Assembly (NCBI RefSeq): GCF_015714715.1
Contig: NZ_WAHS01000002.1
Span: 1-64,000, forward strand
Origin: Aestuariivirga litoralis
GTDB lineage: Bacteria; Pseudomonadota; Alphaproteobacteria; Rhizobiales; Aestuariivirgaceae
Direction of reading: 5' to 3'
DNA length: 64,000 nt
Positions 31,075 to 39,125 of the stretch are shown in pieces (the stretch's first letter is position 1; each line of letters begins with the position of its first letter). A program made the position numbers and the translations under genes. The notes beneath the pieces were generated by a model. It searched no databases. It saw only the letters and a program-made list of their open reading frames with translations, and was not told the DNA's origin.

Positions 31075-32946
31075 ATGAAAACGCTGAACGACAAAGCCTT
31101 CATCACCCGCGAAGCGCTGGTGACCAACCCGGAGATCAACCCGCGCCACAAGAAAAGCGGCGTCGAAGACCTCAAGGCCCGCATCGCCCGCAACGGCTTC
31201 ATCAGCCAGATCTGGCTGCGCAAGGTGAAGAACAAGTATGAGATCATCGATGGCTCGCGCCGCGTGCAGGCCGTGGATGAGCTGTCCTCTGCCGGCGTGC
31301 CCTCGATCGACGAATTCCCCGCCCGCGTGTTCGAATGCACGGTGGCCGAAGCCCAGGAACTGGCCCTGGCCGCCAATGTCGCGCGCGAAGGCCTGCATCC
31401 CGCCGATGAAGCGGAAGCGTTCTACAAGCTCAAGCTGGCCGGCATCGACGTGCCGGAAATCGCTGTCATTTTCGCCAAGGAAGAAAAGCTGGTGAAGCAG
31501 CGCATCGCCATTGGCTCACTGCATCCGAAGATCCTCGAAGCCCTGCGTGCCGGCGACATCAATCTGGAAACGGCCCAGGCCTTCACGGTGACGCCTTCGC
31601 AGGAACGCCAGTTGAAGATTTTCAAAGGCGAGCAGCGCAACCTCAATGCCTGGAACATCAGGCGCGCGCTGACGGAAAAGGCCATCAGCGGCAATGACGG
31701 GCGCGTAAACTATATCACGCTGGCAGCCTATGAAGCGGCCGGCGGCAAGATCACCACGGATCTGTTTAGCAACGGCGCATGGCTCGACAGCGAAAAGCTG
31801 CTGCAGAAACTGGTCGATGAGAAGCTGGAAGCTGACGTGAAGGCCTACAAGGACGAGGGCTGGTCATTCGTCACCGTGATTGCGGCCGACAGCACAGATA
31901 ACATCTGGAATTTTTCCAGCGAGCCCCCACGCGGAAAGCGGAAGCTCGGCAAGGATGAAGAAAAGCGCCTGGCCGCTGCCGAGAAAGAACTGAAGGCGAT
32001 CGACAAGAAGATCGATGGCAACGACGAGTCCAACCACGACGATCTGGTCGAGAAGGCACAAGCGCTCGAAACTGAAATCGCCACGCTGCAGGCCAGCCCC
32101 TACACGGCCAACCAGAAGGCCGAGCTCGGCATAGTCATTTCCGTGAAGGGACAGGATTGCGAGACCAAGTTTGGCGTGCTTAAGCCGGGCAAGAAGAAGC
32201 CCGCCGTGGTGGCCTCGAAGAGCAGCAAAGGCGGCGCAGCAGCTGAGGCTGCTGAGATTGAGAACCTTGCCTATTCCGAAACCGTCAACCAGCTGCTGGC
32301 AATCGCTGCGCATCACGCCACCAAACTGGCCATGGTGCAGCACAAGCCCATCATGGCGGCACGATTGGCACTCGCGCATCGCACCCATGACGCGATGGAA
32401 GGCTGGGACAGCTCATTCCGTGAGGTGGGCGAGCGGACATCTGCCGGCGAGAAGTATGAGCAGCTGCGCACGGAATTCCTGGCCAAGCATTTTCAGCTTG
32501 ACCCGAAAGGCAAAAAACACCCGATGCAGCCTGCCGGCATTCTGGTGGTGTTGGAAACGATGCAGCCCGAAGACATCGCCACATTGCAGGCCTTCCTCGC
32601 GGCCGATGACTTCGAGCTCGACAGCCTCTCCAATGTCGATGCGCATTCTGTCTTCAGTGCGATCGACCCGCCGATCGGCGGTGAGGGCTTTGGCATCGGC
32701 GCGGATTTCATCGGCCGGTTGAACCGTGCACAGATCGAAGCCATCGCCCATGAGATTGCGCCGCAAGGAAAATTTGTCAAAGGCAAGCGCGGCGAAATGG
32801 CGATGGCGCTTTTGCCGATGGTGGAGTCTTCGGGCTGGTTGCCCCAGCCCCTGCGCACGCCCAGCTATCAAGGCCCCGGCAGCGCCAGTTGGGCCGAGAA
32901 GATCGCCGAAGCCGCCATGCCGGAAAAAGAACTGGAGGCTGCGTGA
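31075..32946 (+). CDS. Large ParB-like protein
   Basis: A 623-residue protein. Residues 15-85 form a ParB/Srx domain with the I-I-D-G-S-R-R motif. A ParB helix-turn-helix-like region follows (about 100-165, V-A-R-E-G-L-H-P-A-D-E-A, then A-Q-A-F). Then come a charged coiled coil (about 290-350) and a unique C-terminal half with a helical end. It is much larger than chromosomal ParB (about 300). A strong ACAGGAG ribosome site precedes ATG at 31075. It may aid segregation or act as nuclease; no ParA partner or parS is present. Confidence 0.75.
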   Translation: MKTLNDKAFITREALVTNPEINPRHKKSGVEDLKARIARNGFISQIWLRKVKNKYEIIDGSRRVQAVDELSSAGVPSIDEFPARVFECTVAEAQELALAANVAREGLHPADEAEAFYKLKLAGIDVPEIAVIFAKEEKLVKQRIAIGSLHPKILEALRAGDINLETAQAFTVTPSQERQLKIFKGEQRNLNAWNIRRALTEKAISGNDGRVNYITLAAYEAAGGKITTDLFSNGAWLDSEKLLQKLVDEKLEADVKAYKDEGWSFVTVIAADSTDNIWNFSSEPPRGKRKLGKDEEKRLAAAEKELKAIDKKIDGNDESNHDDLVEKAQALETEIATLQASPYTANQKAELGIVISVKGQDCETKFGVLKPGKKKPAVVASKSSKGGAAAEAAEIENLAYSETVNQLLAIAAHHATKLAMVQHKPIMAARLALAHRTHDAMEGWDSSFREVGERTSAGEKYEQLRTEFLAKHFQLDPKGKKHPMQPAGILVVLETMQPEDIATLQAFLAADDFELDSLSNVDAHSVFSAIDPPIGGEGFGIGADFIGRLNRAQIEAIAHEIAPQGKFVKGKRGEMAMALLPMVESSGWLPQPLRTPSYQGPGSASWAEKIAEAAMPEKELEAA

Positions 32947-33359
32947 TGATGCGCGGGATCCTCAAGGGCCTGTGTATGGGGCTGCTGGCCACAGCCCTGC
33001 TCGCCCCTGTGGCGGAGGCCAAACACCGGCATCACGCCCGCCACACGGTGGCTGGCAATATCAGCGGCATCGGCGTGCGCTTTGTGCGCGGACGGCTGAT
33101 CTGCGCGGTCAATGTTTCGCGCTGGCTGGCGGCGCATGGCTTCCGCAGCCCGCACAGTGCTTCATCAAAGGCCTTCCTTCGCTATGCCCGCGTGGCCCGC
33201 GCCCAGGTGCGCTATGGCGATGTGCGCTTCAATTTCCGCAAGGGCGGCGGCCACGTGATGGTGGCCCTGGGCGGCGGCAAATGCCTCAACCCGTCATCGC
33301 GTCATCAAGGCTGGGTGACCAAGCAGTGCCCGCCCGGCGGCATCTATGTGAGGACGTGA
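32946..33359 (+). CDS. Secreted protein, possible CHAP-like peptidase
   Basis: A 137-residue protein with a clear signal peptide (about residues 1-25, A-E-A cleavage). The mature part has a Cys in L-I-C-A-V-N-V-S-R-W-L (near residue 50) and a later G-G-H-V-M-V-A-L with a following Asn, spacing like Cys-His-Asn of CHAP-type amidases. That assignment is inference. ATG overlaps the ParB-like stop. Confidence 0.55.
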   Translation: MMRGILKGLCMGLLATALLAPVAEAKHRHHARHTVAGNISGIGVRFVRGRLICAVNVSRWLAAHGFRSPHSASSKAFLRYARVARAQVRYGDVRFNFRKGGGHVMVALGGGKCLNPSSRHQGWVTKQCPPGGIYVRT

Positions 33360-34291
33360 TGGGCGACAAATCCGGCATTGAATGGACTGATGCGACGTGG
33401 AACCCGATCGTGGGTTGCTCGATCGTCTCCCCCGGCTGCACCAATTGTTATGCGATGAGGATGGCCTATAGGCTGGATGCCATCGCGCAAGATCATGGTA
33501 AGCCGGCTGCAGGTATCTATCACTATTTAGGCACCACACAGCAGTCGCGCGGCGGCCCGGTCTGGACTGGAAAACTGGCGATCGCCCCAGACAAGATATT
33601 CAATCAGCCTCTCCGCTGGAAGAAGCCCCGCCGCGTTTTCGTGAATTCGATGGGCGACCTGTTCCACGAATTCGTGCCCGACGAAGCGATCGACCGCGTG
33701 TTCGCCATCATGGCCCTGTGCCCGCAGCACACCTTCCAGGTGCTGACTAAGCGATCGAAGCGGATGCGGGAATATATGGCAGGCGATTGGTCTGTTCGCG
33801 TCTATGGCGCGCTCGATGGCAAGCCCGGCAGTGGTGCTGCCTGCGGCTGGTTGGCCGGTGGGAAGCCTCTCCGGAACGTCTGGCTGGGCGTGTCTGCTGA
33901 AGACCAAACCCGCGCCGACGAGCGCATCCCCGATCTGCTGGCCACGCCCGCCGCCAAGCGCTTCGTGAGTGCCGAGCCGCTGCTGGGGCCAATCAATTTT
34001 CAGAATATTTGCCCGGAAGACACACAATTCGGCAGTTTGACCGGCGAAGGCTGGTCCTGCGGAAACACGGAGGATTGCCGTATCTCGCACCCGAAATTGG
34101 ATTGGATCATCTGCGGCGGGGAGAGCGGCCCCGGCTTCCGTCCGATGCCGATCGCCTGGGCCGAAAACATCATGCGCCAGTGCAAGGCTGCCGGTACGGC
34201 GTTCTTCTTCAAACAGGACAGCGGCGCGCGATCCGGCCAGCGCGGTATCGCCAGCGACGCCCTCTGGGCCAGCAAGGAGTTTCCGGCATGA
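33359..34291 (+). CDS. Phage Gp37/Gp68 family protein (DUF5131)
   Basis: A 310-residue protein with the family hallmark G-I-E-W-T-D-A-T-W-N-P at the N-terminus. A cysteine cluster C-S-I-V-S-P-G-C-T-N-C-Y follows, resembling the cluster of radical SAM enzymes. Conserved Q-V-L-T-K-R and F-V-S-A-E-P-L-L-G segments and I-C-G-G-E-S-G-P near the C-terminus fit the family. Biochemical function is not known to me. Start overlaps the previous stop (TGATG). Confidence 0.85.
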   Translation: MGDKSGIEWTDATWNPIVGCSIVSPGCTNCYAMRMAYRLDAIAQDHGKPAAGIYHYLGTTQQSRGGPVWTGKLAIAPDKIFNQPLRWKKPRRVFVNSMGDLFHEFVPDEAIDRVFAIMALCPQHTFQVLTKRSKRMREYMAGDWSVRVYGALDGKPGSGAACGWLAGGKPLRNVWLGVSAEDQTRADERIPDLLATPAAKRFVSAEPLLGPINFQNICPEDTQFGSLTGEGWSCGNTEDCRISHPKLDWIICGGESGPGFRPMPIAWAENIMRQCKAAGTAFFFKQDSGARSGQRGIASDALWASKEFPA

Positions 34292-34500
34292 GCATTGGCC
34301 AGATCACAGTAACGCTGACATTTCGGACCGACATCCAAACCGCGCCCGTAGGCAAGGTGTGCCTGGCTTGGGGTGCTGGCGGCTGGCGTTTCATGAAGAA
34401 GGACGACATGGGGCAATGGCGATCGATGCTGGGCCTGCCAAAGGCAGCCCCACGCTGGTGGGCCGAGGCCCCGGCAGAAGCTTTGAGGGCCGCGAAATGA
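34288..34500 (+). CDS. Small early protein
   Basis: A 70-residue basic protein with three Trp residues in its second half. It is coupled by ATGA to both neighbours. No family recognised. Confidence 0.6.
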   Translation: MSIGQITVTLTFRTDIQTAPVGKVCLAWGAGGWRFMKKDDMGQWRSMLGLPKAAPRWWAEAPAEALRAAK

Positions 34501-34766
34501 ATGCAAGCAGCAAATGTCCGCATACGGACACGCATTACAATCTCAACCTGGCCAGTTTTGGCGACACCAACATCCGGTATCTTGAGATCACCGGCCAATG
34601 CAAGATCTGCAAGTTGCCTCTTCGCTTTCGTGGGCTTCCGATGGGCATGGGGCCGGCCGCGGCGTCCATGGCACCGGATGGAAGCGAGGCCAGATTGCCT
34701 GTCATGTTCGGCGATGAAGAATATGATGGCAAGGCAATCAGCTTCGACATCCGCCAGGTGAAGTGA
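34497..34766 (+). CDS. Small Cys-containing early protein
   Basis: An 89-residue protein with Cys7, His9 and a later C-x2-C (C-K-I-C, about 35-38), which could form one zinc site. An acidic C-terminal half follows. Unknown function; lies in the same coupled operon. Confidence 0.6.
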   Translation: MNASSKCPHTDTHYNLNLASFGDTNIRYLEITGQCKICKLPLRFRGLPMGMGPAAASMAPDGSEARLPVMFGDEEYDGKAISFDIRQVK

Positions 34767-35098
34767 TGGACCGCATCTCAGTCCCCAACCGCCGCACATC
34801 AGAGCTGCACAGCTTCATGCACAATGGCATCATGTTTCAGGGCCAGGTCTCGTGGATCGAGGGCGATCAGCCGGACCAATGGCGCCCGGTCGAAATGTTC
34901 CTGGAAGGAGGCAAGAACGGCACGGCCATCCAGGCCGTCGCGCGTGACACGGCCGTGGCTGCTTCGCTGGCGCTGCAATTCGGCACACCGATCGACACCC
35001 TGCGCCACGCCCTCACCCGCAATGATGACGGCACGCCGGCAGGACCCCTGGGTGCGCTGCTCGATCTGATCAGCGGCGGCGCCCCGTCAAGAGGATGA
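34766..35098 (+). CDS. TSCPD-domain-like protein
   Basis: A 110-residue protein whose C-terminal part (R-D-T-A-V-A-A-S-L-A-L-Q-F-G, then L-R-H-A-L-T-R, then G-P-L-G-A-L-L-D) matches the TSCPD domain found alone or at the end of B12-dependent ribonucleotide reductases. A link to nucleotide metabolism fits the HD hydrolase in the same operon. The ATG overlaps the upstream stop as TGATG. Confidence 0.7.
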   Translation: MDRISVPNRRTSELHSFMHNGIMFQGQVSWIEGDQPDQWRPVEMFLEGGKNGTAIQAVARDTAVAASLALQFGTPIDTLRHALTRNDDGTPAGPLGALLDLISGGAPSRG

Positions 35099-35099
35099 G

Positions 35100-35510
35100 A
35101 TGAACACGCTCAACCCTTTGCCACAGGATGCGCCCATGCCACTGCAGGCGGCGGCACAGCAGTTTTTCCCGCATGGCGGGGCCACCAAATCAACCTTGCT
35201 TGCCGCCTGCCGCAGGGGCGCGCTAGCCTATGCCAAGATCGGCAACCGCTATCTGGTGACCAGGGCCGACATGCAGGGATGGATTGAAAAATGCCGCGCA
35301 AAGCAAAACAGGCCAGATACTGGTTCCGCCGCCGGGCCGGCCGCCCCACCAAGCTTGTCATACTCGACCATGGACGAGAATACGAAACTGGCCTTGGAGA
35401 ATGCGGCGATCGCGAAGCTGAGGCAGCGCTCGCGCAATACCTCGCCGGCAAGCACATTGCCAACACGCAGGAACGTGACCAGGCCAAGATTGAAGTTGGT
35501 GAAGTCCTAG
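35100..35510 (+). CDS. Excisionase-like helix-turn-helix protein
   Basis: A 136-residue protein with an excisionase-type winged helix-turn-helix (about residues 26-62: S-T-L-L-A-A-C-R-R-G, then K-I-G-N-R-Y-L-V, then M-Q-G-W-I-E). A Ser/Arg-rich tail follows. Its last 220 bases overlap the integrase gene in another frame. It is placed to act as recombination directionality factor. Confidence 0.72.
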   Translation: MNTLNPLPQDAPMPLQAAAQQFFPHGGATKSTLLAACRRGALAYAKIGNRYLVTRADMQGWIEKCRAKQNRPDTGSAAGPAAPPSLSYSTMDENTKLALENAAIAKLRQRSRNTSPASTLPTRRNVTRPRLKLVKS

Positions 35511-36424
35511 TCCTCTATCTCGAACAGCACGCGCCGGAAACCCGCAGCGCGCCGCAGATTGCTGCCCACGCCAAGGCCTTGTTGCCGTTCTGGCGCAACC
35601 GGAAACTGAATGAGGTGAAGGCCTCGACCTGCAAAGACTATGCGCGCGAGCGAAGCCGTGCGGTCAGCCTCTCCACCGTGCGGCGCGAGCTGGTCACGCT
35701 GCAGGCGGCGATCAATTACTGGCACGCCGAAAGCCCCCTGATCTCGGTGCCCGTGGTGACGAAGCCGCAGGAATCGCGCCGCCGCATCCGCTATCTGCGC
35801 CGCAGCGAGGCGGCAGCACTTCTGTGGGCCTGCCGGCGTCTTTCGCGGCGGGTGCGGATCGGCGGGCAAGGGGCCGAGATCATCTATGACTACAGCCATG
35901 TGGCGCGCTTCATCCTGATCGGGATCTATACCGGCACCCGCCACGGCGCGATCAACGGCCTGCGCTGGTATGATTCCGAAGACAGCGGGCACATCGACGT
36001 GGCGGCCAAGCGCATCTTTCGGCGCGGTTCGGCCGAGGATGAATCGAACAAGCTGCGGCCCACTTCGCGCTTGCCCAACCGGCTGCTGGCGCATTGCGAG
36101 CGCTGGTGCCGGCAGGATCTGGGCCGGGGCCCGCAGGCCGCCATCATCCGCTGGAACGGCAAGCGCATGGTGAAGCAGGAACGCGCCTGGGAACTGGTGC
36201 GCATCGAGGCCAAGCTTGGCGCTGATGTCACGCCGCACACGCTGCGCCACACCTGCGTCACCTGGGCGCTGCAGGCGGGCATGGAACCATGGGACGTGGC
36301 CGGCCTGACCGGCATGTCGCTGAAGACGCTGGAAGCGACCTATGGCCACCAGGATGCCGACTTCCAGCAGGCCGCCGCCCGCGCATTCATGGGCGTTTCA
36401 TGGGCAAAAACTGGAACAGATTAA
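35291..36424 (+). CDS. int: Tyrosine integrase
   Basis: A 377-residue tyrosine recombinase. An N-terminal arm-binding segment is followed by a SAM-like core-binding domain (about 60-165) and a catalytic domain with Arg217 (T-G-T-R-H-G), His316-x2-Arg319 (H-T-L-R-H) and nucleophile Tyr351 (A-T-Y-G-H). The gene ends 40 bases from tRNA-Val, the presumed integration site. No ribosome site precedes ATG at 35291, and it begins inside the excisionase-like gene, so coupling is likely. Confidence 0.92.
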   Translation: MPRKAKQARYWFRRRAGRPTKLVILDHGREYETGLGECGDREAEAALAQYLAGKHIANTQERDQAKIEVGEVLVLYLEQHAPETRSAPQIAAHAKALLPFWRNRKLNEVKASTCKDYARERSRAVSLSTVRRELVTLQAAINYWHAESPLISVPVVTKPQESRRRIRYLRRSEAAALLWACRRLSRRVRIGGQGAEIIYDYSHVARFILIGIYTGTRHGAINGLRWYDSEDSGHIDVAAKRIFRRGSAEDESNKLRPTSRLPNRLLAHCERWCRQDLGRGPQAAIIRWNGKRMVKQERAWELVRIEAKLGADVTPHTLRHTCVTWALQAGMEPWDVAGLTGMSLKTLEATYGHQDADFQQAAARAFMGVSWAKTGTD

Positions 36425-36463
36425 GGTCGTGGACCAGATGAGTGTGATTTTATTGGGGGAAAA

Positions 36464-36500
36464 TGGTGGGCGGTACAGGGATCGAACCTGTGACCCTTAC
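36464..36500. other. Presumed attachment site in tRNA 3' half
   Basis: The 3' half of the tRNA gene lies directly beside the integrase. Tyrosine integrases commonly use this part as the core site and leave a duplicate at the other prophage end, which is outside the window. The exact core cannot be set from one copy. Confidence 0.45.
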
Positions 36501-36538
36501 CATGTCAAGGTAATGCTCTACCGCTGAGCTAACCGCCC
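36464..36538 (-). tRNA. tRNA-Val (GAC)
   Basis: A 75-nt tRNA with a complete cloverleaf. The acceptor stem is GGGCGG paired with CCGCCC, the T loop is GTTCGATCC, and the anticodon loop TTGACAT gives GAC (Val). Discriminator A and an encoded CCA (36464-36466) are present. Its 3' end faces the integrase, the usual attB orientation for tRNA-targeting phages. Confidence 0.95.
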
Positions 36539-36618
36539 ACGAGGACTTGCGGTGTGGGCCGTATATCGGCCAAGTGCGGCACTTGCAAGCACGGAAAGTG
36601 AGAAGCTGAAAAGGCGGT

Positions 36619-36978
36619 TCAGGCCGCCATCAGCCGGTTCACTTCATCCACCAGGTCACGCAGATGGAAGGGTTTGGAAAGAACCTTGGCGTCTTTCGGC
36701 GCCTGCGAATCCGGGTTCAGCGCCACGGCGGCAAAGCCGGTGATGAACATGATCTTCATGGAAGGATCAAGCTCGGAGGCGCGCCTGGCCAACTCAATTC
36801 CGTCCATTTCCGGCATCACAATATCAGTGAGCAGCAGGTCGAAATTCTTGTGCTTGACCTCTTCATAGGCCGAAGCACCCTCGGCAAAGGATGTGACGCG
36901 ATGGCCAGCCTTCTCCAGCGCTTTCACCAGAAAGCGGCGCAGATCATCATCATCTTCGGCCAGTAAGATTTTCACCAT
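36619..36978 (-). CDS. cpdR: Response regulator CpdR
   Basis: A 119-residue single receiver domain with acidic pocket Asp9-Asp11, phosphoacceptor Asp52 (T-D-I-V-M-P-E-M-D-G), Thr near residue 79 and Lys in L-S-K-P-F-H. The F-I-T-G-F-A-A-V-A-L-N segment and lack of an output domain are typical of CpdR, which in unphosphorylated form delivers substrates to ClpXP during the cell cycle. Divergent to an N-formylglutamate amidohydrolase gene, an arrangement I recall from related bacteria. Confidence 0.85.
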   Translation of the reverse strand: MVKILLAEDDDDLRRFLVKALEKAGHRVTSFAEGASAYEEVKHKNFDLLLTDIVMPEMDGIELARRASELDPSMKIMFITGFAAVALNPDSQAPKDAKVLSKPFHLRDLVDEVNRLMAA

Positions 36979-37086
36979 GCATCCTTTTGGTCCGCCCGCC
37001 CCGGAATCGTCAAGACGCCTTGCGGACTAGAGTTAAGCAGGTGGAATCTAGGCGCCGCAGGTAAACACCAGGTGAAGCCCGCCCAT

Positions 37087-38025
37087 ATGGACAAGGTTCT
37101 TTCCCCCGCGCATAGTGGTGCTTCGAAGCGGGTCCACGCATTGATGACTGAACATTTGTTTGAATTGCTTGCGCCGGCCAGATGGCAATCCGCCATTGTC
37201 TTTGACAGCCCGCATTCTGGCAGCGTGATGCCGGATGATTTCGTTTCCAAGACTCGGTTGAACGCCAGGGATTTGCGCCAGTCCGAGGACAGCCATGTCG
37301 ACGCCCTGTTTTCCGGCTGCCTCGCTGCCGGTGCACCCATGCTGCGCGCACTGGCCTCGCGGGCCTATCTGGACCTCAACCGCGAGCCCTATGAGCTTGA
37401 CCAGAGACTTTTTTTTGAAACTTTACCCGGTTACATGAATCCCGGCTCATCACGGGTGGCGGCGGGCTTCGGCACCATCCCCCGGCTGGTGGGCGATGGC
37501 CATGAAATCTACCGCGGCCGGCTGATGCTGGCGGACGCGCTGGCCCGCATCGAGAATTTCTACAAACCCTATCACCGCCAGCTGAAAGCGCTGCTCGATG
37601 AAGTGCATACGGCAACCGGCACAGTGCTGCTGGTCGATTGCCATTCGATGCCATCCAGTGCTGCCCGCCCCAGTGCCGGCACTTCGCGCGCAGTGGATGT
37701 GGTGTTGGGTGATCGCTTCGGTTCGGCTTGTGCCGCCGAGATCACCACCCTGGTGGAGGAGTTCCTGACCAGCCGAGGTTTGCATGTGGTGCGTAACAGG
37801 CCCTATGCCGGCGGCTTCATCACCGAGGTTCACGGTGCACCGCAACATAACCGCCACGCGCTGCAGATCGAGATCAACCGCGGCCTCTATCTCAACGAGC
37901 ACACACTGGAACTGCTACCCAATTTCATCGCCCTCAAACCGATCTTTGACCGCCTGGCGCGCGAACTCAGCAAACTGATGGATGATTTCCGGGTGGAGCA
38001 AACCGCTTTGAAGGCCGCAGAATAG
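37087..38025 (+). CDS. N-formylglutamate amidohydrolase
   Basis: A 312-residue protein with the family motifs S-P-H-S-G (zinc-binding His), R-D-L-R-Q-S-E-D-S-H-V-D, D-L-N-R-E-P-Y, V-D-C-H-S-M and the C-terminal G-G-F-I-T-E-V-H-G. Hydrolyses N-formyl-L-glutamate to glutamate and formate (histidine degradation) or a related amide. ATG at 37087 was chosen; ATG at 37144 is possible. No other hut gene is near. Confidence 0.88.
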   Translation: MDKVLSPAHSGASKRVHALMTEHLFELLAPARWQSAIVFDSPHSGSVMPDDFVSKTRLNARDLRQSEDSHVDALFSGCLAAGAPMLRALASRAYLDLNREPYELDQRLFFETLPGYMNPGSSRVAAGFGTIPRLVGDGHEIYRGRLMLADALARIENFYKPYHRQLKALLDEVHTATGTVLLVDCHSMPSSAARPSAGTSRAVDVVLGDRFGSACAAEITTLVEEFLTSRGLHVVRNRPYAGGFITEVHGAPQHNRHALQIEINRGLYLNEHTLELLPNFIALKPIFDRLARELSKLMDDFRVEQTALKAAE

Positions 38026-38035
38026 CGGTCCGGGC

Positions 38036-38110
38036 AAAAAAAGGGGCCTGTGCAATGCACAGGCCCAAGTCTAGGGAGGAAACGCCCAAGAAGGGCTACG
38101 AGAGAGGATC
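38036..38110 (-). ncRNA. mmgR: suhB-motif/mmgR (alpha-r8)-like sRNA, chromosomal copy
   Basis: On the minus strand a GCCC-TTCTT-GGGC hairpin is followed by the single-stranded core GTTTCCTCCCTA, then a 10-bp terminator stem (38044-38053 with 38057-38066) and a run of seven T. About 75 nt fits the 77-nt MmgR of Sinorhizobium as I recall it. The motif was first named after nearby suhB-type genes, and a HisN/SuhB-family gene lies 220 bases away. The CCTCCC core can pair with ribosome-binding sites. A second copy lies in the prophage at 27171-27262. Confidence 0.88.
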
Positions 38111-38330
38111 GAAACCCGTCATCTCGCAAAGCAACATTTGACCTTTGGGACAAAGAATTCAAGTGAAATGATCGCTAAATTCCGTCAGCTTCTTTCAAAT
38201 ACGCTCACGAATGAGCAGTTTCAGGCACAAATGACTTCCCAAACAAGAACTTAAAAACGATATGCGCCACATGCAATGCCGCCTTCATCTTGCTGCATTG
38301 CACAATAATCAGCCTCAATGACCGTCGAGC

Positions 38331-39125
38331 ATGCAGCAAAATACCGAAATTCAAACACTTACCGCCTTCGCCAAAGACCTCGCCCACGCCGCCGGGGAAG
38401 CGATCCTGCCGCATTTTCGGCAGCCTTTGAGAATCGACAACAAATTAGGCACCGGCTGGGACCCAGTGACTGAGGGCGACAAATCCGCCGAACGCGCCAT
38501 CCGTGCGCTGATTGAGAAGCATTATCCAACCCACGGCATCATCGGCGAGGAATTCGGCACCAAGACCGGCAGCTCACCTTATACTTGGGTGCTCGACCCG
38601 ATCGACGGCACGCGCGCCTTCGTCATCGGCCTTCCCGTCTGGGCTACGCTGATCGGACTTTACCGCGACGGTGAGCCCATCATCGGCGTGATGAACCAGC
38701 CCTATGTGGGCGACATGTTCTACGGCAATCCGGACGGCGCATGGCTCGATCATCATGGTGCCATCAGCAAGATAACCTGCGCTGCCAACAAGCCGCTGCA
38801 GCAGGTGTTGGCAGGGACCACCGCGCCAGAACTCCACAAGACGAACGCTGCGGAATTTGAGCGCTTACGCAAATCCGTGCAGCTGATGCGCTATGGCGGC
38901 GATGCTTATTTCTTTTCCCTGCTCGCCGCCGGGCATCTCGATCTGGCGCTCGATGCAGGCTTGCAGATCTATGACATCGCGGCCCTGATCCCGATCATCC
39001 GTGGCGCAGGTGGCATTATAGGTTGTTGGGATGGCAAGGACGAATCCAAGGGTGGCAATATCCTCGCAGCGTCCAGCCAAGCGCTGTTTGATGAAGCCTC
39101 AAAGATTCTCAACGGTGCCGCATGA
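38331..39125 (+). CDS. hisN: Inositol-phosphatase family protein, likely histidinol-phosphatase
   Basis: A 264-residue member of the SuhB/HisN family. Metal ligands are visible: Glu73 in G-E-E-F, D-P-I-D-G-T (89-94) and a C-terminal Asp in Y-D-I-A-A-L. The conserved tail sequence P-I-I-R-G-A-G-G resembles HisN-type histidinol-phosphatases more than inositol monophosphatases. Stop overlaps adenine deaminase start as ATGA, so they form an operon. Confidence 0.82.
   Translation: MQQNTEIQTLTAFAKDLAHAAGEAILPHFRQPLRIDNKLGTGWDPVTEGDKSAERAIRALIEKHYPTHGIIGEEFGTKTGSSPYTWVLDPIDGTRAFVIGLPVWATLIGLYRDGEPIIGVMNQPYVGDMFYGNPDGAWLDHHGAISKITCAANKPLQQVLAGTTAPELHKTNAAEFERLRKSVQLMRYGGDAYFFSLLAAGHLDLALDAGLQIYDIAALIPIIRGAGGIIGCWDGKDESKGGNILAASSQALFDEASKILNGAA

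Larger units (their letters stand above)
1..36538. mobile_element. Lambda-like siphovirus prophage (left end outside window)
   Basis: A continuous set of phage genes runs from the lysis cassette at the left edge to a tyrosine integrase ending at 36424. Terminase, portal, protease-capsid fusion, tail tube, chaperone, tape measure and tip genes follow lambda-like order, so a long non-contractile tail is inferred. No tail sheath or baseplate gene of a myovirus is seen. The right boundary is inferred to be the tRNA-Val gene next to the integrase; the left boundary and second att site are not in the window. All core modules visible here have intact reading frames, so the element may be functional. 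Confidence 0.93.
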
